Positions 1 through 11,561 of a stretch of DNA of 64,000 bases are shown one piece after another. The notes under the pieces are model-generated. The model ran no database searches. It worked only from the letters and a program-made list of their open reading frames with translations, and was not told where the DNA came from. Position numbers and translations under genes: made by a program. The stretch covers positions 3,691,935 through 3,755,934 of the forward strand of contig JAQFVV010012512.1 in the NCBI GenBank assembly GCA_028023455.1. Direction: 5' to 3'. The number at the start of each line of letters is the position of its first letter. Positions within the stretch are counted from its first letter, which is position 1. This DNA is from Epiperipatus broadwayi (taxonomy: Eukaryota > Onychophora > Udeonychophora > Euonychophora > Peripatidae).

Positions 1-428
1 ATATTAGCATCATGAACTTTTTGTGGCATATAGCTAAACTATGTTAATATATAATGTGTTTGATGATTTTGAAATGAAGAGGCTTGAAGAGAATACTTTA
101 TATTTTCACTGGAACATGCTGTGTATGATAAAACAAAACATTGATTTTAATTCTACAATTTTCAATATACCAGTGCAAATGCTATTCAAGATGGCCTCAT
201 TCTTTAAGTTGGCCTTAGCTTTTATTTATTTATTGAAAATTGTAATGTTGTTCTAACATATATATATATAATGTCTTTAATTTATTACTATGAATGTAAA
301 TATGATTGCTAATTTCTTTTATTATACATTAAATAATGTTCATTAATAATCTATCAAATCCATTTACTTCTGTTTCTAATCACGACTCAATCCTTTTTTT
401 CTTTTCAAAATATACATTACATATAGCC
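1..428. other. AT-rich DNA, nothing recognised
   Basis: AT-rich sequence with a short (TA)n tract near 260. A 71-codon open frame at 41-256 has low-complexity composition, no recognisable motif and no splice context, so I do not call it a gene. Confidence 0.6.
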
Positions 429-868
429 ATATAATTCTATAATTAAAACACTTCTTTTCTTTTCAAAAACTTTATTTGATATATATATATCCACTTGTTC
501 CAACGTTTCGACTTGTTCCAACGTTGTAACAATTGGTTTTTTGGATAAAAGGAAATGTAAAAAGGAAAAGTTTTTTGAGAAGGGAGTCAAGTAAGTGTGG
601 TGTATATTTTGTGTTTTAATTTAATTGATTTTAATGTATTTTATTTTTAATTTTTATGGGGTTTATATATTTTTGAATGTTTTTTTTATATTGTTTTGGT
701 CTTTTTGGTTTTATTATGTGAAGTTTGTTATAATGTAATATGTTTTTTCTAGATCCTTGAAAATGACTATAGAGTAAAAATAGTCGAAACGTTGGAACAA
801 GTGAATATATATATATCAAATAAAGTTTTTGAAAAGAAAAGAAATGTTTTAATTATAGAATTATATGA
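429..868. mobile_element. Fold-back element with Penelope-like terminal sequence
   Basis: Two arms of about 85 bp (429-512 and 783-868) are near-perfect reverse complements and enclose about 270 bp without coding capacity. The inner end of each arm carries GTCGAAACGTTGGAACAAGT, and the outer part contains AATAAAGTTTTTGAAAAG, which resembles a poly-A signal. Just inside the right arm, 765-770 (GACTAT) can pair with 780-785 (ATAGTC), followed directly by GAAAC. A short stem followed by GAAAC before ACGTT recalls the ends of Penelope-like elements, which often carry hammerhead motifs. The arms are seen directly; the Penelope assignment is inference. An unrelated MITE is the alternative. Confidence 0.6.
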
Positions 869-2879
869 TTAATAATATAGTATTTTTTAGCTATTTTTCT
901 GAGATTGTCATAACATATAAAATTAAATTAAAAAATATATTGTGCCTCTATGTGTGCGTGTGTTTTAATTATCAAGTTTACTTCTTTCAATCAGTTGATC
1001 CAGTTACCAGAATAATGAAATAGCACAGTGTTATTGATATATTTTTTAAGCTTATGAACATTGCATGACATTTCATAAGAGCATTAAAAATTCTGTATTT
1101 AATTTAATAGGATTTTCAAAATAAATCTTGAAATGAGGATTAATTTTGTAATGATTTAGGTTTTATGAAGTCTAGGTAAGCTATTTGAAAAAATATATAT
1201 ATTGTCAGTAATAATGCTTTACGTGGAGAATTAAATGTTTTAGATATAATTAAAAGATTGTGTAGGTCTGCTTACGAGTGTGTGTGGGCGCATGTAGTGC
1301 TTAGAGTTTTTATTAATATGTTACTTATTACAATATATTTGGAAAATCTTGTTGATCAACATGCTCTATTTTTATAAAACAATAGTGTAATATGTGTGCA
1401 TCTTTGCTTGTATGTGTACAGAATTTCTATAAGTTTAAACTCCCAAGTAATTCTATTCATATGAACTCAAATAATAAACACTATAAAATTTAATAAATAA
1501 TTGTAATGTTTAAAAACAGTACTTAATACAGTCACTAGCATCTTTGCTGCTTGGCAAGAGCTCTAAATAGAATCTTTTATGAAATATGCATGTGGTCGTT
1601 GTATTTTTAAAACTCGCAAATGTCATTTATATAAATGTTCAACTTTTAAAAAAAATCCAGTTGGTTGGGGAAAATTTCTGATTGAGCAAAACAACAAATG
1701 CTTGAAATGGCCAATTTGTGATCACTGTTATAGTTGTTGATGAAAATTGTGATATAAGTTGTTAAAATACCCACTGCTAGTCTAAATATTTTATACTGAT
1801 TCAAAGGAGTAATGTGGTTTAGTTTTTCTATATTGTTGCACTTATGGTTGCGCTGGATATTATTTTCTAAAAGTAAAAACAGTTTAATTAATGAGAGTAG
1901 AATACAGTATGGTAATGAGATATAAAACAATTAAAGGAATTTGAGTTTAGATTTTCTTCTTGAGACAAACTATGCTCATTAATTAAAGATAGAATGATAA
2001 TGATTTAAATTCTTGTATCCTGCATGGAGCAGTGAAAGGAAGAATCACCTGAGCAGATGGATGGGAATATGAGCCAATCAACTTCAGGGATTGAAACAAT
2101 GAATGAACTCAGTGTAAATTGAATCAAGAAAAGGACACTTGATTCTTGGAGTTTCACCTGTGTGCACAGACTTATAAACAGGTACAGAATGTCGCCCATA
2201 TGCACAGGTACTTCAAGTGTGGAGAGCCTCCAAACATGTTAATAGTCAGCTAGAACTTTTACATGTCATATTGTTCTATAATATGATTTATGTATGCTTA
2301 CAGGCTTAAATATATATATATATAAGGTATATATATGTGTATATAATTTGTAACGTAGCTAGATATTGCTAAGAATATTTATTATTAAATTGCATTTAAT
2401 CTCAACCTAATAGAGTTGTGTCATTACTGGGAAATTATTACTGTTAAATAAGTCTGGAATGCTTAAGTTTGCAGACAAGGTTTCCAACAGTATAGAAGGC
2501 TGTGCTTTCTGATGAAAACTAGTCTGCTGGTTGAAATATTAAAGCAGTTTTATAGAGAAGTATGCGTCTTTTTATTAGTATTTATACATTCATTTATGTA
2601 ATTAATTGACTAGCTTATATGATAAATCTACAACCAATCAAATCTTAAATTTGCTGCACACTTCTGTAAAGCTTGTTGCAAATCTTTTGTGAATGCTTTA
2701 GATGAATATATGGCACATTTGAAAGATTTGGGTGGGTAGGCTGGTTTATGTATATTTATATGTGTACATGTGTCAATATCATCTGTATATTTACCAAATT
2801 AATTCAATTCATTCTTTTATGTTTTTATGCATTGTATATTATTGTTTTTTATGAGTGTAAATATATATTTATCATTTCA
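869..2879. other. AT-rich DNA, nothing recognised
   Basis: Small (TA)n and (TG)n stretches occur near 1190 and 2310-2345. Open frames on the - strand at 1646-1930 and 2005-2205 have no recognisable domain. The stretch 2020-2225 is slightly richer in GC, but I could not assign it. Confidence 0.5.
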
Positions 2880-4674
2880 TCATCATCAATTACTGTCAGT
2901 CTACTGCAGGTGGAAGATGCCTCCATATTTAATCTAGTTCATGGATCTTTTTCACGTCACTCTAGAAACTTTCTCATTTATTCAATTTGCACATGAAGTT
3001 GTCCATTTATCATTTTTTTCTAATCAGTGTACAGTCCAAGTTCACATCAGCCTTTTATTTTTTTCAATGATATCAGTTATATCTATTTGCTTTTTCACAT
3101 GTGTATTTTGCTTTTAATTCTTTTTTGTATGCATTTTTCTATATTTCAGTATGTGATTAGAGATCTGTCCAGTTTTTTTATTTTATTTAATGGCCAAGTT
3201 CCTCTTCATTCATATAGGGGCTAATTTTTTTTTTAATACTGTTACTTCTACCAAAATATTTCGATCCAAGTTTATTAATATTCATGATTATTTTTAGCAA
3301 GTATATTTCCATCTGTATCACTCATTTGTAGTTGTTATCTTCTTGTAATTTATGATTATCATAATTTATTTTCTTCTTTGTCAAAAAGCTATTATATCAC
3401 ACTTTTTAGTATTTATTTTTAGTTCCTTTTTTCCTGATAGTTCTTATAACATTTCTTGTATATTTTCCATTTATTTTTATTTCTTTAGCTTTCTGTTTTA
3501 GTTCAAAAAAATCTTTCTTTTTATGGGTAAATAGAATCCTCCTGTCATACATTCTTGTGAGTGTTTATCATTTCATTGTCATTATGTAATGTAATCACTG
3601 CTGTTACACTTTGATAAATATTCTTCAAGATTTTGACCTTTTTCTAAATTTACATATTAATGGTCCAAAGCTTTAATCATTACAGAAATGCTTATATGCT
3701 ATAGTCAAATCTATTTTTATAATCTACAGGCTCAAATAATAAATAAACTCTTATTCATTGTCTTTTTCTTCAACCTTTTCTATTACTTCTATGTAATCAA
3801 CTGCAAGGACACATGCTTCGTGATCTCAAAGAAATGGTGAAATTAACCTATGAACTTTGTGCAGAATTTGCATATAATTACTTCACTCATTGCTATGAAG
3901 ATGAGAGCATGTCTCTTGAAGGTGCTTGCAGAATAATAGACTTTATTTTGTTTTTAAGTAAAAAGTAGCTTTGCGGTCAGGTGCAATAGAGCCTATATTA
4001 TTTTACAAATATATTTTCGCACACAAAGTTTTCGATTTAGGTTTGAATTACAGCATAATCTGTTATCAATAATTTTTTCTAAGTTCTTTTGATTAGTTTC
4101 AGTTTCTAATTAATGATAGATTAATGATAATGTTTATAATAAATGATAGGTCTAATTTTTAATGTCTTCCTTTTCACCTCTCTTAAAAACATTAGCATGC
4201 TCTCTTCTGATCATTGGATTTATTACTTTTTTATTTGATATATAGTTTTACTAGGAATTTCTCTATTTTTCATCTACTCCTTTTAAAATACCTCATAATA
4301 ATGTCATCATTTCCTGGAGCTTTTCCATTGTTTGTAGACTTAGTTGTATGTTTTAATTCTTCTTTTAAAATACTTAGAATTTTAAAAGATGTCATAATAA
4401 TAAAGACAACTTGCATTGTTTGATCTTTATTATTTTATATTCCTTCTTTTAAGAATAGTGCCATCTTTTATTGGTAAAACATTTTTTTTTTCATTATCAT
4501 ATTCTTTCCTTGTTTAATTCATCTTTATGTTTCTTATATGATCTTTGTTTCTTTACTATTTTTTCAGAATTCTAGCTATTCATTTTTTTTAAGTGGGTCA
4601 TTTTAAATAATTTTATATTCTTTCTTATTTTCATTTATTCAAATTTGCATACATATGTTCAGCCACATAATAAA

Positions 4675-4965
4675 TTGTTTTCTTTCTTTATAATCTGAAG
4701 CTGAGTGCATTGTCAGTGAAGTGCCTCATAATCATATATTTGTTCATTTGCATAACTGAGTGCACTTTTTGGTGAAGTTCATCATAATCATACAATTTTT
4801 CATTTGCATAACAAAGTGATTTCTTTCTTTATAATCTAAAGCTGAGTGCACTTTTGGTGAAGTTCACCATAATCATACATTTGTTTATTTGCATAACAAA
4901 GTGATTTCTTTCTTATTTATAACTGAAAGCTAAATGAACTTTTATTGTAGTTATTTTTTTTTATT
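4675..4965. repeat. Imperfect tandem repeat
   Basis: Two alternating modules repeat three to four times. One is about 55 bp, beginning CTGAGTGCA and ending CATTTGCATAA. The other is about 30 bp, containing GATTTCTTTCTTTATAATC. The array lies inside the decayed RTE LINE and separates its endonuclease and RT remnants. Confidence 0.75.
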
Positions 4966-5094
4966 GTAGTTTACCATAAAATTCTCTAAAAGTGTACTTA
5001 GTTTTAGGTTATGCAGATAAACAAATGTATTCAAATTTGAATTAGAAATATAAACGAATGAAAAAATCAATATTTTCTTCATTTATATATATAT

Positions 5095-5133
5095 TGAGAT
5101 TGTTGATTGTCTAAGTGTTGACTGGTTTTAATG
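5095..5133. repeat. Fragment of palindromic MITE family 3
   Basis: About 39 bp with GATTGTCTAAGTGTTGACTG, matching one terminal arm of the complete copy at 50,627-50,813. The other arm is absent. Confidence 0.55.
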
Positions 5134-5900
5134 ATGTATGATTTATAAATATATATTTGTCTCAGCTGAAAATGTATTGTAGAATTACTAGTTTTTTGTA
5201 ATAGCTACCTGTAAAGCAATTTTTAGTAGACAGTCATTTATATTTTTATTGATCACATTTATGTCTTAGCCATTTTTGAAATTTGTTCATATTTTAAAAT
5301 GATTTTCCAGATTTTAATTTTAAGTTATTAAAATGTTTTTGAATATTAGCACTACCAACTATTAATATTGTCATTCGTAATAACCTTTGTTTTTCTAGCT
5401 TTGCTTTTAATATATAGCGTATCTTAATAATTGATTATCACTTCCTATGCTCAATCTATTAAATACATAATAGCCATAATATATCTATATATATTTTTTT
5501 TTTCTGTTAGTCAAAATATAATCTATTTTTGGGATACCTTCATCAGAATGCTTCCATGTCTACTTCTGGCTAGTATTTTTCTCAAAAAAAAAAAAATTGT
5601 AATATATAGATTTTCTTTTTCTGCAAATTCAACAGATAAATCCATGATGCTTTCAATCATTTTTTCAATTCCAGCATTAAAGTCTTCCATGACAATTTTA
5701 AAACATTGTTCAGTCTGATTAAAAGTATTATAAAAACCCTCTAGTTCTGCATCACAATGAGAACTTGATGTAGCATAAATGTGGTATTTTTCATTGATGA
5801 ATAATTAATACTGAAACTCTGTCACATATATTGTTAATCTTCACAATGTTGTTTTTATATATATATATTTCACTTATAATGAATCTCACTTCACTTATGG

Positions 5901-8256
5901 TTCCAATATTTGTATCTTTATAGTAACATACATGGGCACAGATGTTTCTTCATCTTTTCTTTTAACTTCTTTCTATTCAAGCAATTTGCCTTCATTTGAA
6001 AATAATTTTCAGTTATAGGTACCTAAGATCATCAATGACTTTTGTTTGCTTGATGATATTGCAGCTTCCAATGAATTGTGGTTATGAAAAAATAAAACAA
6101 TTAACATCTACATGTATCAGCTATATATACATCTTTCGTGTGAATTCAATTGATGTTTCAAATAAGAACTATTAGATATCTCAAAGGAAAAAAAAAAAAC
6201 TATGAGATTTTCTTGGTCTCAAATTTAAATTAAACCAGTTAATTCAGCTTACTGATTTATGCAATATTGGTGAACAGAATTATTTGTATTCATTTACCAT
6301 AATTTATTAGTAATAATAGCTGCAATACAAGCATTTATGTTCCCTAGGAATTGTCCATGATTGGTCCTTAAGTTCTCAAAGAGGAATCAAAAGCTCTTCT
6401 TTCAGTTACATTTATGTATATATTTATTATACTTACACATGTAAATATGTCATAAATATATGTGTTCCACATATGTAAATGTATGCATGGAGGTTCCATA
6501 AATATATCATATACTTTTTTTTACAAATATAATGTGTTCTACATGTATAAATATGCATTAAAGATCTTGTGCTGCAGCATTTACCATTACTGGTTGCCAT
6601 ACCCATGGCCTGAGCTTCAGATATGAACTGGGTTAAAGTTCCAGTTAGGCCTATGATATCTTCTTCAGATAATCAGTTCATAGCCATACCAAGTCACTAT
6701 TCAATATTGGTCACAAAATTGGTATTTTGTTATTTTTCCATAATCTTCGATAATTTATCAGTGAAGACTAAATATCGTTTATTATATATAAGGTAAATTT
6801 CTTTAAACAACTCACAATGGAACAAAAAGCTTCCCCAATGGTCCCTCATAGATAAACAGTGGTGGAAAAATGTTATTCACAAAGCTTGTAAATATTGTGG
6901 GTTTAAGTATTTATTATAGATGAGAATAGCTAGATATTCATTCACTGAGCAATATTGGATGGTTAGATAAGTTAACTAAGAACCGTTTGCTTAGGACAAA
7001 ATTCTTGTGTCTAATAAAAATTGAATTTTCACATCTGTCTGACTCAAATTTGAATGGTCATCATTAGACATAGCAAATGACTGTGCTTCTATTGTATTAT
7101 CAAGGCTTAACTCAATATATGAATAAAGTATGTATTTATTTATTTTAAACACCCAAGATATTAAACCCAAATCAATGTGCTAGAATAAATTGGAAGAGAG
7201 TAACAATGGAATAGCAAATGACTATGCATGATGGTCTCACACTATGGTTTGATCATATTAATCTACTTATGGTAAATTTATTTTTTAAATAGAAAAAGTA
7301 ATTTTTGATCTATTTTCAAGGGTTCTTAGTTACAATAATCATAAATTATTTTTAATAAGTTGTAATTTAGACTTGCTTTGATTTAGAAATGATTGAGTCA
7401 ACATTAAGTTTTTGATTTTAAAAAAATCAATTCAAAAGAAAATTTTTCAAATTATTTTTTGAAAATAATTCTGAATTTCATAAAATCCCATAATTCTTTT
7501 GCTTTCTTAAAAAAAAAAAAAAACCATTATAATGAAATTTGCACATTTTGAAAGTTACAGTCTTGGTTCAGATCTGCATCACCTAATAGTTGGTAAAGTT
7601 CTTTATTATTTATCATTGACTTAAGAAAACTTTTTTTTTCTTATTCATTTTGTTCATATGTTTTTTTTTTTAATTTTATTGTTGTATTTTGTCTGTACTA
7701 GTCAAAGAATAAAAGATATAAATTTAAATTATAAGTATGGAATAATGTATTTTATTTTTTTTAATGTGGACTAATGATGACTATAACATATCAAAACAAA
7801 ATCCATAAATATCTGTTTATGTCCTGTGTGATTTTAAGCAAGGATAGACTAATTGATTCAAATGAGTTGATTTACAGTTGAGAAAAGTAAAGTAGAAGTA
7901 ATTAAATCCTCTGCTTTGTCATTTAAGTAGAACCTTTGGGGTAACTATCATTTAGATTCTTGAAATGCATATAATCCTCTATGAAACTAATCATAAGATT
8001 ATTTTATATTCAACATCACGTGATTTTCTCACGTGTTATTCTTATACTGCATAGATTAGGTTTTTTTTCCCTATCTAGTGCCATCTACTATTTTTATATT
8101 TCAATTATAGATTGATAATGTGTAACAATCTTGTTAAGTGTAGAACAATTTGAAGACAGTTGAACACTTAGGTACAATCTTTCTGGAATATTTCTATATT
8201 TACTTTTAGTACATTTAACGTAATATGTTTCAATTATACATTTAAAAAATAGTAAT
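5901..8256. other. AT-rich DNA, mostly featureless
   Basis: Long A and T runs. At 6,560-6,680 the - strand has an open stretch of about 38 codons with a protein-like composition (includes LSEEDIIGLTGTLTQF), but it has no start, no clear splice sites and no family I recognise. Nothing else stands out. Confidence 0.45.
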
Positions 8257-8543
8257 CATCACATGATCACCATTCCCTTTGCTTACACAAACTGTTATAA
8301 CAGAGGCAAAAACTCTCCATACAGTAGTGGTTGTTTAGACGGTTGCATTAGATCCTAAGATTTAGTGCAGCGCTCTCAAATCCAAGGTTCCTCACTGATG
8401 AAAGCCACAAGCTAGAAACTAATCTGGGCATATTGGATGAATAGGCACTAGATAGGAATTTTATTCACAAACATTCTTGCATCCATTGATTTACTCTGGC
8501 TTGTACTGCTTGGCACTATAATATGGAGAGTTTTGCCTCTGTT
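8257..8543. mobile_element. Palindromic MITE, family 1, copy A
   Basis: A non-coding element. The left end CATCACATGATCAC is followed by AGGCAAAAACTCTCCATACAGTAGTG. The right end ATGGAGAGTTTTGCCTCTGTT is the reverse complement of the inner left part. The interior has CTCACTGATGAAAGCCACAAG and GCACTAGATAGGAATTTTAT, both shared with the other copies. The right side lacks the outer CATCACATGATC block. No coding capacity. Confidence 0.8.
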
Positions 8544-10564
8544 AAAAAAAATAGTACTGTATAAATTATCAAAAATGTTCAACCTAATTTCAATGTCTTT
8601 TTGTTTTTATCGGTTAATTCTTAGTAGGAGCCGAATGTATAGGCAAGTAGATAAACGGGTGGGTGAATAAATAGGAGACGTATGAATACGTATAAATCTT
8701 TATTACGTATCTTGTTAAATTTTACGTTACCATGGCTATTCAATTATCTGTATCATCAACTTAGTATGCTATGTGATGCATAAAAAATAAATTAAACCAC
8801 ATTTTAAATTATTTTCCTTTTGTGAATTCTCAGGCAGTATTTTTTAAAAGCTAATCTGTAAGCAGAAAGCATTCATTCTAGATTTTTTTTTTTTAATGAT
8901 TATCTTTTGTCTGCAAAAGTTTCCCTAATATTTAGTTGCAACTATTGGTAATTCATCTACGTAATTTACTTTTAATAAAAATTAGTACAGAAATGGGTAG
9001 TTTCATCTCTTTCGCTGATAGTTTAGTTTTATATTTAATTTCTTTTAATAATACAAGTAAATTTATTTTTGTTATATATCATGTTTTTTTTTATTTTTTG
9101 TATATATGTATCGTGGTCAATTGTTATGAAGATACAGTAACTTTTAAGTGCTAAAGTGGCAGGCTCAGATCAGCAGTGTCCTTCACTCTATTATATGGGG
9201 GGTGTTGCTCTCCACCCCTCCAATCGCAAATTAATCAATAATCTTTAGCATCAGAAGAAGAAATCCCGATTCCGGAATTAAACTGCTCGGGGCATAAATG
9301 TGTTTGTTTGATTTCTCGCGAGCTTTAGTCGTGAAAATAGTTTTCGAACTTTTTCATGTATGTCACTTGTTGTCGTTAGCTTAGATATTTGCTGGATCTC
9401 ATAACCTTATCTTTTGCATTAATAGAAATTGGTATTCCTAGAAACGATAGCATTGGAAAATAGATACTGAGTCGATGATGACATAATATATAGGAAATAA
9501 TAAGCTTGAAAAGCATTCTATAACATACAGTATGTGTATATATATATATTTAAGCATAAATGAGTGTGTGCATACATTTATATTGAATACTACTGCACAA
9601 AATGTTAAAAGTGAATAGAAAGCATTCTTTATGAGTTGTTTAATGAAATAGATTGATTATGTCAACATGGACAAGAGATTGTTTGAGTTTCAGTGCTGAT
9701 TGATATAGAATTGAGAAGAGGGTTGTATTTTTAAAAACCAGAAAACTTGGAAATATCAATCTCCAGGACTATGATAGCTCAACTCTCCACAAGGTCTTAA
9801 AAGTGGATAGAAATCTGTTCCTATACTTTGTGAGTGCTATAATTGCATTGGTGATTAGTTGCAATGTGGTATAATTGAGATGAAAGTGCACTGATAAAAA
9901 CCAAAAAACTTGAAATATATAGATAGAGAGAAGGAAGAAAGAATAAATGAAAAGGAAAAACAGTTTTTAAATACTTTCTGCAATGTAAGGCCTCTCCATC
10001 TTCCCTTCACAAAAAATCAATTAAAAAGAAATTAGTCATTAGACTGTCAAATGCTAGATGGTATTTTCCTTATCAATTTTGGATCTCTAATTTGATTTCT
10101 AGCTGGCTGAATAAAAAAAAATTTAGGCATATCGGAAATCTAAAAACTTTTCTAAAATCTTTCCTAGCTCAGATTTGAACTAGAAAGAATAGGCATAGAT
10201 GATGAATTACACTGAGAAGCTGTCAGTATGTATATATACATAACATCAATATAAACTATATAAAATTACACATACCTATATATTGAGATGGAATTTTTCA
10301 ACCTCATAATAAAATGTATTTTATTTGCAATAAGTTAAATTTATATATATATATATATTAATGAAAGCTATATAATTTGTAAATATATTGCCTTAAGTAG
10401 ATTGATAATGCTATTTATAGAGTAATCCAAATCTGCCTGAATTAAAAATTGGAGTTCCTTGTTTACTATCTGATTGGCTGTCATTTAAGCATTTTTAAGA
10501 CGCATCTGTCAAAGGTTTCAGCCTTTCACGTTATTATTATACTTTGGTATGTATTCAAAGTCAT
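8544..10564. other. AT-rich DNA with one more GC-rich patch
   Basis: No gene is recognised. The patch 9,160-9,350 is clearly less AT-rich than its surroundings and contains several CpGs (for example TCTCGCGAGC), but carries no long open frame. It could be a promoter or the edge of an unidentified element. A 72-codon frame at 8,936-9,154 shows no motif. Confidence 0.45.
9605..9920. repeat. Imperfect direct duplication
   Basis: Two related blocks start about 190 bp apart. Each begins TTAAAAGTGRATAGAAA and ends with AAAAACCARAAAACTTG followed by GAAATAT. The similarity is patchy, so this is an old local duplication. Confidence 0.5.
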
Positions 10565-10685
10565 ATTCTCATTGTTTATATATGTCAAAGCGTTGACCGG
10601 GAAGCGAACCCGGACCAGCTGCTTGGAAAACAGCTATGCTAACCACTAGGTTACCAACGCTTGACTACACATTCTCATTGCTTAT
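10565..10685 (-). repeat. Near-identical 15-bp direct repeats flanking the tRNA-like sequence
   Basis: ATTCTCATTGTTTAT (10,565-10,579) and ATTCTCATTGCTTAT (10,671-10,685) differ at one base and lie exactly 10 bp outside each end of the tRNA-Gly-like sequence. This looks like a target-site duplication of a retroposed copy. Confidence 0.6.
10590..10660 (-). tRNA. tRNA-Gly(UCC)-like gene or tRNA pseudogene
   Basis: The reverse complement is a 71-nt cloverleaf. The acceptor stem GCGTTGG pairs with TCAACGC, with one G-T pair. The anticodon stem GCTGT/GCAGC closes loop TTTCCAA, giving anticodon UCC (10,625-10,627 on the + strand). The T stem CCGGG/CCCGG is perfect. The sequence closely resembles animal tRNA-Gly(UCC), including the run GTGGTTAGCATAGCTG. 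Oddities: the T loop is TTCGCTT, with C where the conserved A58 of the B box should be; the D stem is weak; and only three T follow the 3' end. The copy is flanked by near-perfect direct repeats, which suggests retroposition. tRNA identity is firm; activity is doubtful. Confidence 0.75.
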
Positions 10686-11496
10686 TTAATTATTTTAAGA
10701 ATAATTATTCTAAATAGCGAATGCTTATGTATAGATTTATAATTATATAACAGTTGGTTATACTTCTGATAGTTTATATACGTATAGTTTTAAGTCGGCC
10801 ACTGCAAAGCATAGATCTTTCCAATATCTCTCCAAAGAGGAACAGTGAAGAATATGAAATTACTTACCAATCTAGCCAAATGTCAATAATTGAGAGCTTT
10901 AGCAATTTCCACTTTTATATATTTTTTACTAAATCTATGGATACTTACTTATTTATTTGCTGGCCTCCTGAGAAAAAAATGCTAAGTGTGAAATTTCTTA
11001 ACTATCTAAAACATTGTTTATCTGGATTTGAACCCTAATTCATGGAAATAGTAACAAATGTATTAATTCCTAAACCATGAGGCCCTCCATATTGTATATA
11101 TAAGTATATGTGGAGAGATAAATAGGAGTTTGAACTTATGTTATTTTTTATAGATATAGTAAAAATGATAAATAAATGGTCAGAATGATGTTTGAGTAAC
11201 AAACTAATCCTAAGAGTTTCATTCATTTGATCTAAGTGAATTGTTGTTTTGTTTTGTTTTTTTTGCTTTCTTGAGTTAGGGATCAATTCAGAGACTTTTA
11301 ATTCGTTCCAAAGTCAATCTATCACACTATGAAATTGCTGTAAACGTTAAAGTGATTTTTAAAAAGCAATTTGTTGGGGTTTTTTTTTCCTTTTTTTTTT
11401 TTTTTTGCAAAGCAGCAAAGACGGGAAAATAGGTAAATTATTAAAAAATCTATATAAGTTGTAATTAATAATTTGTAAAGCACGTAAGTAATATAT

Positions 11497-11561
11497 ATTA
11501 AGGCTATAACCTTAAGACTATTCGCATTTTAGGCGCATAGTCTTAAGGTTATAACCTTAAA
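11497..11561. repeat. Long hairpin / small palindrome
   Basis: The left arm TTAAGGCTATAACCTTAAGA and following CTATTCGC pair with the right arm GCGCATAGTCTTAAGG and following TTATAACCTTAA, about 26 of 28 positions, around a loop of about 8 nt. The right arm contains the perfect palindrome TTAAGGTTATAACCTTAA. No flanking gene; it could be a tiny MITE. Confidence 0.7.

Larger units (their letters stand above)
2880..5900 (-). mobile_element. Degenerate RTE/BovB-type LINE
   Basis: An old non-LTR retrotransposon on the - strand with no long open frame left. Translating the - strand piecewise gives the expected order. An APE-type endonuclease part lies at about 5,760-5,480, with IYATSSSHCDAELEGFY and the catalytic block MEDFNAG. 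A reverse transcriptase part at about 4,340-4,150 reads GKAPGND and FKRGEKEDIKN, which match the RTE patterns GKAPGPDG and FKKGDKEDIKNYRPISLL. The C-terminal part at about 3,050-2,890 reads TWTVHxLEKNDKWTT, which matches the WAGHIAR..RWT block. Stops and frameshifts occur throughout. Between endonuclease and RT lie a tandem repeat (about 4,675-4,960) and a MITE fragment (about 5,095-5,133). The outer limits are approximate. Confidence 0.75.

Noticed and set aside
1646-2205. Two - strand frames of 94 and 66 codons
   Set aside because: No recognisable motif; length is expected by chance.
10754-11038. 94-codon + strand frame
   Set aside because: No domain, no splice context, and codon content follows the local AT bias.
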